Shown here piece by piece: positions 32,396 to 42,553 of a stretch of 64,000 bases of DNA. The notes beneath the pieces are model-generated. The model had not been told where the DNA came from, searched no databases, and saw nothing but the letters and a program-made list of their open reading frames with translations. Position 1 is the first letter of the stretch; every line of letters begins with the position of its first letter. The DNA is from Dermacentor variabilis (lineage: Eukaryota; Arthropoda; Arachnida; Ixodida; Ixodidae), in contig NC_134572.1 in assembly GCF_050947875.1 (NCBI RefSeq), positions 153,347,105 through 153,411,104 of the forward strand. The letters are read 5' to 3'. The position numbers were made by a program, and so were the translations under genes.

Positions 32396-33044
32396 ACCCG
32401 TTATGTGAGGCTATGACAATGCTCAACCCTGTCGCTCGTTATGAAATATGGCGCACAACGCCTCAAGCAAACACGTCTCCCTTTGTGATCTGTGTACTAC
32501 GCAGACAAACCGCAGTGGTGCACGAAAGGTAAAGTTTAACATCACTCACCGCTCTCGCGTTGGACTGACGTTGAAGAAAAATGAACATTCGCCGTCACCA
32601 CCACCGCTGATTATCGTCAATCAGAGCGAACAGCAAAAAAAGCTTCGCTTACGTCGATCCCCACAGTGCGTGCAATCTAAATACCTTTTAATTGGCGTTT
32701 CTCCCCTTCAAATAAGAATCCTCTCGAAAAACCTGGTGGATGCTTGGCCTATACCCCCGTGTGGCTACGCGCCAGAAAAGAGCATCATTATCATGACTAC
32801 AGGATTGACATTTTATTGGTTTTTCGTTTATTGAATTGATTTCTTTTATTTTATTTTATGGGCATTTTATTCTGACCAGGGCTCGCGTTCGATGAGGCTC
32901 GTCTCTAGAGTGGTAACCTAGAATTGCCAAAGACAACGCTTGCAACCAAGAAATCACGTCGGCAGCGTCACCTCCACCGGCCGTTCAAGCAAGCATTGTT
33001 TGCCATCGTCTTTTCTTGGGGCAACATCCTGAAGTGGGGTTCTT
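32396..33044. other. Nothing recognised
   Basis: No coding motif or repeat partner seen. The 128-codon frame at 32448-32834 has no recognisable domain. Confidence 0.3.
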
Positions 33045-34020
33045 ATGCAAGCTGAAGAACTGTTCCGCCTATCACGTATTAGCTTTCAACATGCTCGTTT
33101 TGTGCACATTCAGTTTGCCTTTCCTATCGCCATAGCGCTGGAATTCTACGATTTCCTCCCCAAACTACAAGTGACAAATGAGTATGATGGTCTCAAGGCA
33201 ATTGTGTCGAGCATACCGTGCTGTTACGTTATATCGAAGCAGGTTTCATTTGCCGCATCGTTTTGGTTGACATGACCCCTAAAAAAGTCCTCCAGTCCAG
33301 TGTACGTTGCTCAGTGACGTGTCACCACTTCTCGCCTCTACCCATTTGCTTTCAGTCTTCGTATGCCAGTCCTAGCACCATACGACGATTTGATCCATGA
33401 GTTTCCCGCTATGATCGCTGCGCCAAACTGCACTAAGCCTGTGAAGCACGACGTCATCAAATGTATCGGCACGAACACCCAGCCGACCTACGCGATGCCA
33501 TGTCTCACTCCTGAAAAGCTCGGCATTGCACTTCAAAAGATAAGATCGGGATTTCTGGCCCGTAATCAAACAGATGGTCGGCGTCTTTGCAGATAGTTAG
33601 AAAAAAGTGGGGACTGGCGGCTCTGTGGAAATTACATTGCCCTAAATTTAAGGCACTACTACTACTAACCGCTACTTCACGATGGTCTTACGCGGGTGCA
33701 CAATATTTGCTAAGCTCAACTTCGACGAGACATACCACCAAATCTCTCTTCCTCCAGGAGGCGTTTCCAAGACCGTCACTGTTACCCTCTTTGGTCTCTT
33801 CAGATTCCCCCGCATTCTCTCCGGCTTCAGAAAGACCGCACAAAGTATTCAACGCATCGTTGATGTCACGTTGTAAGGCCTGCCGTTCATGCTCACCTTA
33901 GTGAACGACATCCTCTTCTCCAGTGCTTCGACACCCAAACACTTTTGTTGACACCTGCACCTCCTCTTCGAGCATTTCACCGAGCATGGCATGATCATCA
34001 ACGAGATCAATTGATAACTG
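33045..34020 (+). pseudogene. Degenerate gypsy pol (RT) relic
   Basis: At 33363-33596 the segment EFPAMI ... KPVKHDVIKCIGTNTQPTYA and CLTPEKLGIALQKI matches the region before RT. At 33682-33876, IFAKLNFDETYHQISLPPGG, TLFGLFRFPRI and QSIQRIVDVTL match RT motifs 3 and 4. After a TAA, GLPFMLTLVNDILFSS stands where the YIDD block should be, with VNDI for the catalytic Asp pair. Several frameshifts. It belongs to a different gypsy lineage from the elements at 1373 and 37728. Confidence 0.82.
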
Positions 34021-34067
34021 CCAATTTCCATACGAATCCGTTGTCACTTCCTATTATTTTCTCCCAC

Positions 34068-34635
34068 CAAAGGTCATGGGTTTGAGGGCTTTATTTACCT
34101 CTACCTTAACTAACTGCACCTAATTAGCACAAATGTCGTGGCTCCGACTCCCCCCAAAAGTCGTGGGTTTGAGTGCCTTAATTAACTATATCTCTGTCGA
34201 CTGTGTTTTAAATAACTTCAATTTAATTACCACAGCAGTAGTGGGTTCGAGTGCGTTTTTTAAGTATATCGTAATGAACTTTGTCTTAACCAGCACGAAA
34301 GCTCGCAGGTTTTGCTGTCACGAAATGTCTAGGGTTCGACTCCCACCAGAGGTAGGGGATTGGAGTGCCTGAATTAACGCTACCTTAGGTAAATGTGCCG
34401 TAATTAACTTCACCCTAATTAACACCGATCTTCGCAAGTTGAGTGTTTCATTGAACTATATCTTAATTACCTGTGTCGTAATTATTTTCGCCTTAAGGTC
34501 CTGGTTTGGTTTCCTACCAAAACTTGTGGGTTCAATTCGCATTAAATTTTAGTGTTTGAGTGGCTTAATCAAGTCTGCCTAAATTAACTGCGCCTTAACA
34601 CCGAAGGTCGTGGGTTCCGATCCCACCAACAGTCA
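34068..34635. repeat. Minisatellite with tRNA T-arm-like units
   Basis: Repeated blocks alternate between GTGGGTTCGA-type motifs with CTCCCACCA (34150, 34225, 34330, 34530, 34610) and AT-rich linkers of the CTTAATTAACT type. GTGGGTTCGACTCCCACC is the shape of a tRNA T-stem and loop. The units are diverged and of uneven length, about 100 bp per larger period. Confidence 0.65.
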
Positions 34636-34729
34636 TGGATATTGCTGCCACACAATTTTGGTACCATAACACCGGATATCGAATGTTTTGATCGAAGAGC
34701 TATCGAAAGCTTTCGCCTTAATAAAGCAT

Positions 34730-35075
34730 CCTGAGACGATGTAAACGATGTTTATTGAAGAGCAGTACACAAGCACTGGCACATACTCAGTAGCACAATT
34801 CATCGCCGCGTGAAACGGGTTACCTGAGGCCACTGAAGTGCGCCACATACGTAGTGGCACGTACTCAATTGCCCGAGTAGGCCTCAAAGAGATTCATTGA
34901 GGAACGACCCCTGCACAGTGGCAGATTCCCAGTAGCCGAAGTTGGAGTCGGGCTCAGTGAAGAGCGGCACAGGCCAACTGGCAAATACTTAGTGCTGCAA
35001 GTCGCAATCACAAAGGTTAATTGAACAAGGGCACGTATATGGTGCCACATATCTAGTTACCCAAGTGGCCGGAAA
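34730..35075 (-). repeat. TTCATTGAAGAG minisatellite, inverted orientation
   Basis: Repeats of TTTATTGAAGAGCAGTACAC, GGCACATACTCAGTAGCAC and CAAAGAGATTCATTGAGGAA are the reverse complement of the GGGTCACTGGGTATGTGCC / CTCTTCAATGAACCTCTTT blocks seen at 35850-36020 and 37380-37440. Confidence 0.55.
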
Positions 35076-35274
35076 ACTACTTTATACATAGATCCTCAGA
35101 CAGCCCTAGAAGAGTGGATGAAGTAGCTTAAGACTGACATTCAAAAGATAAGATATAATAGTGATATCATAAAGAAACTGCAGTTTGGATAGTCATCGCC
35201 CACGTTTTCTGTACGAATTGTCGTCGAAATACATTGTCCCTGGCAATAGCGCAGAACCACATAACTGACCATGA

Positions 35275-36560
35275 TATGAATGCGCCTCTGGAGAACGGGC
35301 TTTGAATCAAAGCGCGGGCACCCTTATTCTAGATGTTGGGTCAGAATTGGTGTTTGGCTTTGTCGCCAAGCGTGTTCAGTGGCAGCTAATCACGCATGTG
35401 CGAGATGTTCCCCAAGAATTTCTAATGTTATTTTTGATGAGGTTATCATCCTTTGGGAACCTCACGCTGTTTGCGATAAGTCTATCTGCATGTGTCACCG
35501 TCTTCCATCGGCAAATCTCTTTCCCGCCAACTTGACTGACTGGGCACTCCACGAAACAACAGATAGAGCAGGGGTTGTTGTATTGAGGTGACTGTTGTGT
35601 CGGCGATAGAGCGCCTGATAAGCAGATTGCTGTTAGTGCGCATGTGCGCACAAGTGCTCATAATGTCGTGCTATGTGCGCTAACCGCTGATTCTTGATGT
35701 AACCATGAGCCCGTAAGCTTCGGGCAATAAACACTGTTTTCCCGTTGGAACCATTTCCTGATCACCCCACTGGCCAATACATAACAGTCACCGCGTTCGA
35801 TATCAACCGTTGGATTAACAGGGGTCAAGAAGTATATATCACTAGGCATGCGCGGCTCTTTATTGAACCTCTCTGCCGAAAAGTTGGGTCACTAGGTATG
35901 GGTAGCATTGCAATGAAGCTAAGCTTTCACGCCACCTTGAGCCAGTGTGTATGGGCCACTCTTCAATGACAATCTCTGATGCAAACCTGAGTCACTGGGT
36001 ATGTATCACTCTTCAACGAGGAGGAATAACGTTTTAACGTTTTCCCCAGCGGTGGACGAAATCGAAGCCATGTCATATATATTCAGACGATCTTGTCCCA
36101 ATATATCTTCACACACGCGCCAAGCCTGTACTTCGACGTGGCGTTGCTAGATGACCGAGCGATTCCAGCGAGATGCGCGAGAGAGGAACCCACATGCCTA
36201 CATGCCTCGTACATGTCGCGTAGGAAACATGTTGTGTAGCTACAGTTCTTCAATTCTAATCGCATTTTCGTGGGCATCGATTGGGAGATAGGTTCAGCAA
36301 TGATTTTCTAATGCAACTACTATTCTTAGGAAACTTTACACACTTTCTAGTGTCTATCTCTAGGTCTATTTCTGTAACATTTTTTTCCCGCCATCTTCGT
36401 ATGATATTTCATGGTCCTAAGGGTAGAACTTTGGACTGTTGTGCTGAGAAAACCTGGTTAAAAGCCGATGAGTCGACCAGCTTAAATCACTGGCTATTGG
36501 AGACGGGGTTCGGGCCGCTGTTCAATCAACTATTTTACGCCAACTTGAATCTCTCAGGAT
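35275..36560 (+). repeat. Duplicated SINE-like and minisatellite block
   Basis: Two diverged copies of the same succession: TTTCTAATG ... GGGAACCTCACGC ... GTCTATCT ... TTTCCCGCCA at 35410-35535 and again at 36300-36405; TTGGGTCACTAGGTATGGG with TCTTCAATGA at 35885-36020 and AAATCACTGGCTATTGG at 36484-36500. At 36450, TGTGCTGAGAAAACCTGGTT parallels the tRNA-like head at 10950. No protein is supported; the 195-codon frame 36281-36868 runs through these repeats. Confidence 0.5.
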
Positions 36561-36589
36561 GTGCCACAGAATCTGTCCCGCTTTTCAAT

Positions 36590-36790
36590 GACCAAGAAAT
36601 CATTAAGATAAATTTCCGAGGCAGCGCGCGGAGCCGTACCAGCGTCATATATTTTCACACACGCTCCACGCGCCGGATTTTCGGAGGTTCTACTAGATGG
36701 TGCAGCTTGTCCCCAGGAAATCGCGAGATAGGTGCCCGAGTTACTGCAGGCCTCATATATGGCGCGTCTCTAGGTTTTCGATACGGTGTG
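36590..36790 (+). repeat. Repeat block related to 36075-36240
   Basis: TATATTTTCACACACGCTCC and the following GCGCCGGATTTTCG ... CGCGAGATAG ... CCTCATATATGGCGCG parallel TATATCTTCACACACGCGCC ... GCGAGATGCGCGAGAGAGG ... CCTCGTACATGTCGCG. It appears to be part of the same duplicated family. Confidence 0.4.
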
Positions 36791-37329
36791 TCGCTACGTT
36801 GCCGCAAATCTAAACGCCTTAAATGCACATTCGTCATGCGATGGATTCTGCGTGCCATTTCTTCATGACTTTTGTAATTGCCCCCTAATAGCAAATTAGA
36901 ACATGGTGTGGTTATATAACGTTTAATATGAACATTTCTTAGGAGTGCAGCGCTGCAGTTTTTGTTGACTGTTTTTACCTGTACCAACACACTGAGTCAT
37001 ATAATGTTAGTTTCCTTGACGGACGCGCCTTCCTGGCCCTTGTCGTATCACCTGCCGCAAGAGACGTACGCGCAGGAGTATTCCACGAGTCTATTTGGCT
37101 CGGTTTTCCCTGAAGCAGTATGAAAACGACAAAATGCATCTCATACCGCTTTATGCTCCGCAATGCCGTGCATTGAATTGCATCATTAACCATGAGATGA
37201 ATTCGTGTCTTGAAAAACTTTGTTGCATAATACTCCAGGCACCATGGCTGTAGCTTTAAGGTGGCACCTAATGAACGGCTAGGGTACCAAGCGCGGCGTC
37301 TGTGAACTCATCGCCACAGCAATGCTTCT
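36791..37329. other. Nothing recognised
   Basis: No feature seen apart from the surrounding repeat family. Confidence 0.3.
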
Positions 37330-37727
37330 GATGCTCCTGGAGCCATGGACAAACTGTATGTGCCACAGGCTATGTGTGAACAGTTCTTTAATGAACCTCT
37401 TTGACACGAAGTTGGGTCACTGGTTACAAGATGCCATGCGCTGTACTCCCCGTGTGTTCACAACTTGCCAAAATAACTTTGACCACTTGCTACAGAGCAA
37501 ATTTATGATTCATAAGAGCAATTCTCTACGAAAACATAAATGCTTCGCAATTGATTTCTGAAGTTGAGCATGCTAAATTTTGTGAAATACATTGTAGCTA
37601 TGCGATGCCCCTCAGGCGCAAAGCGTCTCAACATGCAGGCTTCTAAGCTTACATCCCTGGTGAAATGGCTAGCGCGCTAGGCTTCTTTGCTTGGAGAACC
37701 GGGTTTGAAGTCAAAATACTTCATTCA
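37330..37727 (+). repeat. Further fragments of the GGGTCACTGG family
   Basis: CAGTTCTTTAATGAACCTCT and ACGAAGTTGGGTCACTGGTT (37380-37427) match the minisatellite unit. GGCTAGCGCGCTAGG with GGAGAACCGGGTTTGAAGTC (37668-37713) resembles tRNA-type A and B boxes. Confidence 0.45.
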
Positions 37728-37890
37728 TCTTCTTACGTAGGAAGACGGACACAAAAACCTATATACAAGTATATTTACAAGGGAATACGCCGCGCATGGC
37801 CAAGAGGGAACAGTCCGCGCTAGCCTCCAATCGTCGCCGTCCTCTTCTCACTGCTTGCCCCTTCATCATTGTAAACACTGTTGCGTAGCA
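37728..37890 (-). repeat. 3' LTR of the antisense gypsy element
   Basis: Minus strand: starts TGCTACGCAACAGTG directly after GCGGGGGGTAA and ends near CCTACGTAAGA. TATATAGG near 37765 is a TATA-like box. About 163 bp; the far end is approximate because the expected CA has changed. Confidence 0.7.
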
Positions 37891-37903
37891 TTACCCCCCG
37901 CGG
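37891..37903 (-). promoter_or_regulatory. Polypurine tract
   Basis: Minus strand CCGCGGGGGGTAA immediately before the LTR start TGCTACGC, the same spacing (TAA then TG) as at 5373-5387. Confidence 0.7.
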
Positions 37904-37952
37904 CAAAAGTGCCGTCCCGGAGCGACTAAAGGCCGGACTCGAAAGCAGTGTA

Positions 37953-38321
37953 TTAGGCCTTGAGCCGACTGACGTGCACGACATCACTAGAGGCCAGAGA
38001 AGAGGACGAGGTTGAATTCACAGAAGCAATTTCATACGTCACAGGCGTCACCAGGCGCAGCACCCGGTAGGGCCCTGTGTATCGCGAAAGGAGCTTCTCT
38101 GAAAGTCCGACGTTACGAGAGGGCGAGCACAGGAGCACGAACCCACCAGGCGAAAACTGTACGTCATGGTGGCGGGCGTTGTACTGACACTGCTGAGTGG
38201 TTTCCGAAACCGTCAGTCGAGTACGGGCAAGCTGGCGTGCATGGTCGACGAGGGCGATGGCGTCCCGCGCATACTCGCTTGTTGAGATCGCAGTAGGAGG
38301 AAGTGCCGTGTCTAGGGGCAA
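37953..38321 (-). pseudogene. pol: Gypsy integrase C-terminal GPY domain
   Basis: It contains VQFSPGGFVLLCSPSRNVGL, SEKLLSRYTGPYRVLRLVTP (GPY motif intact) and SSDVVHVSRLKA. This module binds DNA or chromatin in relatives. It is separated from the catalytic core by a frameshift and stop between 38321 and 38502, where the catalytic Glu region (TNGLTERLNRTLTD-like, about 38450-38500) can be read in another frame. Confidence 0.87.
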
Positions 38322-38501
38322 GGTCGGTTCACGACCGTACAGTAGATAAAATGGAGATAATCCGGCGGTGTCGTGCCGGGAAGAATCGTACGCATATGTG
38401 ACGTAAGGAAGGGCAATGTCCTAGTCGTGGTGGTCCTTGCAAATATACTTGAACAGCACATCGGTAAGAGTACGGTTTAACCGCTCTGTCAGACCATTGG
38501 T

Positions 38502-39452
38502 TTAAAGATGGTATGAGGTAGTCAGCTTGTGCTGAATGGAGCAGGAACGCACGTTGTCGGCGATAACTTTCGATAGAAACTTACGACCATGGTCAGTAAG
38601 CAGCTGTCGCGGGGCGCCATGAAGAAAGATAATGTCACGCAAGAGAAAGTGTGCGATGTCAGTGGCGCAACTGGTAGGGAGCGCCCACGTGATAGCGTAT
38701 CGGGTGGCGTAATCAGTTGCGACGGCTACCCATTTCTTCCCGGAGGATGACGTGGGAAAGAGACCGAGTAGGTTTAATCCAGCACGAAAGAACGGTTCCA
38801 CAGGGACGGTGATCGGCTGGAGATGACCAGCAGGTAGCACCTTTGGTGTTTTCCGACGCTGGCAGAGATCACAGGCAGCAACATAGCGTCGGACGGAGCG
38901 AGTGAGATCAGGCAAATAGAAGCGGCGGCGGATGCGGTCGTAAATACGTGTTACTCCAAGATGTCCTGCAGTGGGTGCGTCATGCAGATCAAAGGGCACA
39001 GTCTGTCGTAGATGTTTTGGCACGACAAGAACAAGATCAGAGCCGTCACGAAGGAAGTTCCTTTGGTAGAGAGTGCCGCCCTGGAGGAGATATCGGCGAA
39101 CGGATGCGTCGGTAGGGGTAGAGCGCATACGCTCGATGAGTGCTCGCAATGATAGATCTCGGTACTGCTCATCGGCGATGTTAGCGAAGGCAGACACAGA
39201 GAAAATGCCGTTGGCGGTAATACTGTCGACGTCGTCAGGCTCGTCGACCAGGTAGCGAGACAGACAGTTAGCGTCCTCGTGTAGTCGGCCAGATTTGTCG
39301 ATGACAGAATACGAATATTCTTGCAGGCGTAAGGCCCAGCGACCAAGTCTTCCTGTAGGATCTTTCAGTGAGCATAACCAGCAAAGTGCGTGATGGTCTG
39401 TGACAACACAAAAGGATCGGCCATATAAGTATGGGCGGAATTTCGTAACCAC
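38502..39452 (-). pseudogene. pol: Gypsy RNase H end and integrase zinc/catalytic region
   Basis: A 316-codon frame. It starts in RNase H ([20 protein letters not shown], then SGRLHEDANCLSR), followed by the integrase HHCC region (HDAPTAGHLG ... CDLCQRRKTPK), then GLNLLGLFPTSSSG, where the first catalytic Asp (GLDLLGPFP in relatives) is Asn. VAVATDYATRYA and QLLTDHGRKFLS (second Asp intact) follow. It ends at a stop just after the SYHL block (normally AYHPQTNG). A missing catalytic Asp means no integration activity. Confidence 0.9.
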
Positions 39453-39686
39453 CCAAACTAGGGCCAGGCACGCTCAGTGATGGAATGGTTGCGCTCCGCG
39501 GGTGAAAGGAGCCTGCTGGCGTAAGCGGTAACACGGTCACAGCCGTGCTGGCGTTGTGCCAGTACTGCGCCAATGCCGTGACCGCTGGCATCAGTACAGA
39601 CTTCGGTAGGCTCAGAAGGATCGAAGTGAGCTAGCACTGGAGGTGTTGTGAGAAGGTCGATAAGATGCGAGAATGCCGAGGCCTAA
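39453..39686 (-). pseudogene. pol: Gypsy RNase H N-terminal part, frameshifted
   Basis: In another frame than the next segment: a [21 protein letters not shown] motif followed by [17 protein letters not shown]. It joins the RT thumb side to the RNase H/integrase frame. A stop near 39475 (ITERAWP then stop) breaks it. Confidence 0.72.
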
Positions 39687-39977
39687 TTATCGCCCCACTG
39701 GAAAGGGGCGTCTTTTTTCAAAAGCTCGGTTAGTGGGCGTGCTATGGCAACGAAATTTTTTCGCGAAACAGCGGAGGTACGAACAAAGGCCGATGAAGCT
39801 GCGCACATCCTTGACACACTTCGGAACAGGGAAGTGCGTAATAGCATGGATTTTGCCTGGGTCCGGTTGCACTCCGTTCGCGTCAACGAGATGTCCAAAG
39901 ACGGTAATCTGTTGACGACCGAATTGGCACTTTGGTGCGTTTAGCTGCAGGCCATCTCGACGAAAAACGTCCAGCAC
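39687..39977 (-). pseudogene. pol: Gypsy RT thumb and connection
   Basis: VFRRDGLQLNAPKCQFGRQQ, ITVFGHLVDANGVQPDPGKI and VRSFIGLCSYLRCFAKKF match the segment after the YLDD palm (K-C-F, GH-V-G, R-F-GL-YYRRF). One stop separates it from the palm at 39981. Confidence 0.88.
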
Positions 39978-39980
39978 TGC

Positions 39981-40643
39981 TCAGAGGCGCTCGAGGTGGG
40001 TAGCGAACGTTGGGGAGAATACAATAACGTCATCCAAGTAGCACAGACACGCGGACCATTTGAAACCGCGAAGAAGGGAGACCATCATGCGTTCAAAAGT
40101 GACAGGAGTGTTACATAGACCGAACGGCATCACTTTGAATTGATAAAGACCGTCTGGTGCTACAAAATCAGTCTTGTCGCGGTCGAGATCGTCCACGGCA
40201 ATCTGCCAGTAGCCGGAGCGAAGGTCAATAGAGGAGAAATAGCGAGCGCCGTGGAGGCAGTCAAGGGTGTCATCAATGCGAGCTAGGTGATACACGTCCT
40301 TATTGGTAACCCCGTAAAGCTGCCGGTAATCCACGCAAAAGTGCCATGAGCGATCCTTCTTTTTTACCAGCACAACTGGTGATGCCCATGGACTACACGC
40401 CGGCTCAATAATGTTCTTGGCGAAGCATTTTGCGAACTTCGGTGTGAATAACTTGACGCTCAGCCGGTGGCACTCGATACGGGTGGCGACGAATAGGAGG
40501 GGCACCGCCGGTATTAATGCGATGTTTAACAGCTGTAGTTTGTGCCAGAGGACGGTCGTTAAAGTAAAAAAAATATCGTGGTAGGAAAACAGAACGCGGT
40601 AGAGCTCACGAGCGTGCTCGGACGGCATGTCGGGCGCAATCAT
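39981..40643 (-). pseudogene. pol: Gypsy reverse transcriptase fingers and palm
   Basis: A 220-codon frame: SPWASPVVLVKKKDRSWHFC, VDYRQLYGVTNKDVYHLARI, SSIDLRSGYWQIAVDDLDRD, KVMPFGLCNTPVTFERMM and CLCYLDDVIVFS. The catalytic YLDD and the upstream Asp in SSIDL are intact. This is the best preserved RT in the window. It copies element RNA to cDNA in cytoplasmic particles in active relatives; here the surrounding frames are broken. Confidence 0.93.
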
Positions 40644-40934
40644 TTCTGTAAGTCAGCAATGGTACAAGTTGTCGACTGCGATGGTACAGGAGGATCACCT
40701 GAATTGTCGACTACTGCAATAGATGCTACTGAGTGGTCCTCAAATGACCAAAGCTGGGCCAGAGATAACCCGCGTGGCAGTACTTTTGCTGTGAAAGGAA
40801 AATTTACCACTGGCAGCAGATGCAATTCGCCGTAATTGATAAAACTGTATGAGGTACTGTGATCCCGAGTGTAAAGAGGACGTCCTACATAGGAGCCGCG
40901 ATGTAGTGACCGTAGGCTATGGGTGGGGATGACA

Positions 40935-41399
40935 CTAAATCAACGTATGTCTGTGCCGAAGGTGGCAAGCGAACGAAGTCGACGGAACTAAGGTGACTGG
41001 GGTGTGGTTCAGTGGGATCCAGAACAGGCAGGTCAGGGCGGAGAGTACTGAACAATCAATGAGAGCAAAATGTGCAGAGAGGAAGACTAAGCCGAGGATG
41101 ATGTCGTGGAGACAGTGGGCGATGACTGTGTATAGCACGATAGTGGAGCGACCGGCGAAGGAGACGTGGGCGGCACACATACCAATTGCGGGGGCTGTTC
41201 CGCCATCGCCGACAGGGACAACAGGCGTCGTGGCGGGCGTGATTATTTTCCTCAGTCGGTTACAAAGATCAGCGCTCATTACCGACAAATGCGCCCTAGT
41301 GTCTTTAAGAGCAGACACAGAAGCACCGTCGACTTCCACGTCAAGAAGGTTCAGATGAGTGGGCAACGTCAGTAGAGGATTTGGCGGCGTAGGGAGCAA
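40935..41399 (-). pseudogene. pol: Gypsy protease with altered active site
   Basis: LLDVEVDGASVSALKDTRAH then LSVMSADLCNRL is the retropepsin active-site region, but the catalytic DTG reads DTR. The flap and C-terminal part VSFAGRSTIVLYTVIAHCLH, DIILGLVFLSAHFALIDCS are recognisable. The change from Gly to Arg beside the catalytic Asp should inactivate it. Confidence 0.85.
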
Positions 41400-41428
41400 T
41401 GTAGCGTCACCTCGAGGCGCTGCATCGT

Positions 41429-41910
41429 CTAATTTTCCAGCTGGGAGCGGCGTCCGAAGGAAGTCGGCGAATAGGAGCGACGGGGCTGGGGAGAGCGAGA
41501 TTGTCGTCGTTGGGGCGAAGGTGAACGAGAATAGGGGCGGTTCGGCGCAGGAGAATCAGTGGCGGCATTTTCGGAGCGTGCAGCATAGGGACGAGAAGGG
41601 CCGCGTGGAGGGGAGAAGGGGGGGGGCGATAGTAGGCAGTATATGTAGACGGGGTCGGGGAACTCTAGCGACTGCAACAGTGCCGCGTAAGTGCCCGATT
41701 CGTTGGCAGTGAAAACAAATGGGCTTGTCGTCAGCAGTGCGCCATTCTGATGGGTTGCGTAAACGTCGTGGGTAAGAAGATGCGGGACGGGCGGAATCGA
41801 AGAAGCCGGGTGGGTATGAGGGCGATGGGCCGAGCGGATGTTGTGAAGACCCGTGTTTTGAAACTCCTGGCGGACAACTGCCTGGGTCAGGGAAACTGTG
41901 ATTTCAGGTG
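41429..41910 (-). pseudogene. gag: Gypsy gag C-terminal part
   Basis: The frame ends in an Arg/Ser/Pro tail (SPSPQRRQSRSPQPRRS) like that of the gag at 2700-2960. In another frame, DDKPICFHCQRIGHLRG (41740-41690) is a zinc knuckle whose last Cys is Thr. Sequence beyond 41915 is a different repeat, so the gag N-terminus is lost. Confidence 0.78.
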
Positions 41911-41915
41911 CATTT

Positions 41916-42553
41916 CGGTAGAGCATCGCACGCGAAATGCGAAGGTTGTGGGTTCGGTTCCCACCTACGGCAAGGTGTTTTTTCATCAACTTCAATTTCC
42001 ATTAATTTATCGTTTCTTTATTTTCATTTATAAAGAACAAGTAATTTCCCCTATGTTGTCCTTGGTGCCGGTGTTTGTTGGCTTCTCATGATATGGTTAA
42101 TAAAAATCGGCCCCCTCGGTTCTTCTCATTTATTACAAAACAAGGGTCTCGAATCCGGCAACATTGTTGCCTTCAGGTAGCATATGTGTGTTTATTGACC
42201 AGTTGCCTTCACTCAAAAAGATCACGTTCCCATGACGCCTGCGGGAAAAAGGACGTTCCACGCCCGCCGCCAACGTCTGTGAGTGGTGGCGCTGGCTAAC
42301 ACTCCCAGAGTTCTACTAGGGCGCATAAAAACCCAAGAAAGTGGATAGAGAAACGGCGCCGCAGTAGCTCAATTGGTAGAGCATCGCACGCGAAATGCGA
42401 AGGTTGTGGGTTCGGTTCCCACCTGCGGCAAGCTGTTTTCCATCCCCATTAATTTGCAATTATTTATCGTTTCTTTATTTTCATTTATTAAGAACAAGTA
42501 ATTTGCCCTATGTTGTCCTTGGTGTCAGTGTTTGTTGGCTTCTCATGATATGA
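41916..42553 (+). repeat. 458-bp tandem repeat with tRNA-like unit, about 1.4 copies
   Basis: GGTAGAGCATCGCACGCGAA begins at 41917 and again at 42375, a period of 458 bp. Both are followed by TTTATCGTTTCTTTATTTTC, AAGAACAAGTAATTT and ATGTTGTCCTTGGTG / GTGTTTGTTGGCTTCTCATG. The inter-unit part (42120-42357) holds GCGCATAAAAACCCAAGAAA just upstream of the tRNA-like block. It abuts the broken gag of the antisense gypsy. Confidence 0.8.
42358..42430 (+). tRNA. tRNA-like fold, probably a pseudo-tRNA
   Basis: The 73 nt fold as a complete cloverleaf: acceptor GCCGCAG/CTGCGGC, D stem GCTC/GAGC with loop AATTGGTA, anticodon stem TCGCA/TGCGA, T stem GTGGG/CCCAC, discriminator A, no encoded CCA. But the anticodon loop CGCGAAA lacks U33 (it is G) and the T loop TTCGGTT lacks A58 (it is G). 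The anticodon would read CGA (Ser), yet there is no long variable arm. It is therefore more likely a repeat-derived pseudo-tRNA with working promoter boxes than a decoding tRNA. Confidence 0.5.

Larger units (their letters stand above)
37728..41915 (-). mobile_element. Antisense Ty3/gypsy element, most domains present
   Basis: Minus strand: gag C-terminus (41910-41430), protease (41399-40935), RT (40643-39687), RNase H (about 39600-39250), integrase (39250-37953), polypurine tract (37903-37891) and 3' LTR (37890 to about 37728). The gag N-terminus and 5' LTR are missing; a tRNA-like tandem repeat abuts at 41916. The coding region is split by several frameshifts, and two catalytic motifs are changed (protease DTG to DTR; integrase first Asp to Asn). 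It is related to the element at 1373-5551 (shared [11 protein letters not shown] and RLQEY in RNase H). Confidence 0.92.

Noticed and set aside
33045..33275. Gypsy gag or protease upstream of the RT relic
   Set aside because: Some residues are suggestive, but no DTG or zinc knuckle can be read.
36281..36868. 195-codon open frame as a gene
   Set aside because: It crosses two repeat blocks that also occur at 35275-36240 in other frames and shows no domain.
42358..42430. Functional tRNA-Ser(CGA)
   Set aside because: G33 and G58 replace universally important residues, there is no long variable arm, and it sits in a tandem repeat.
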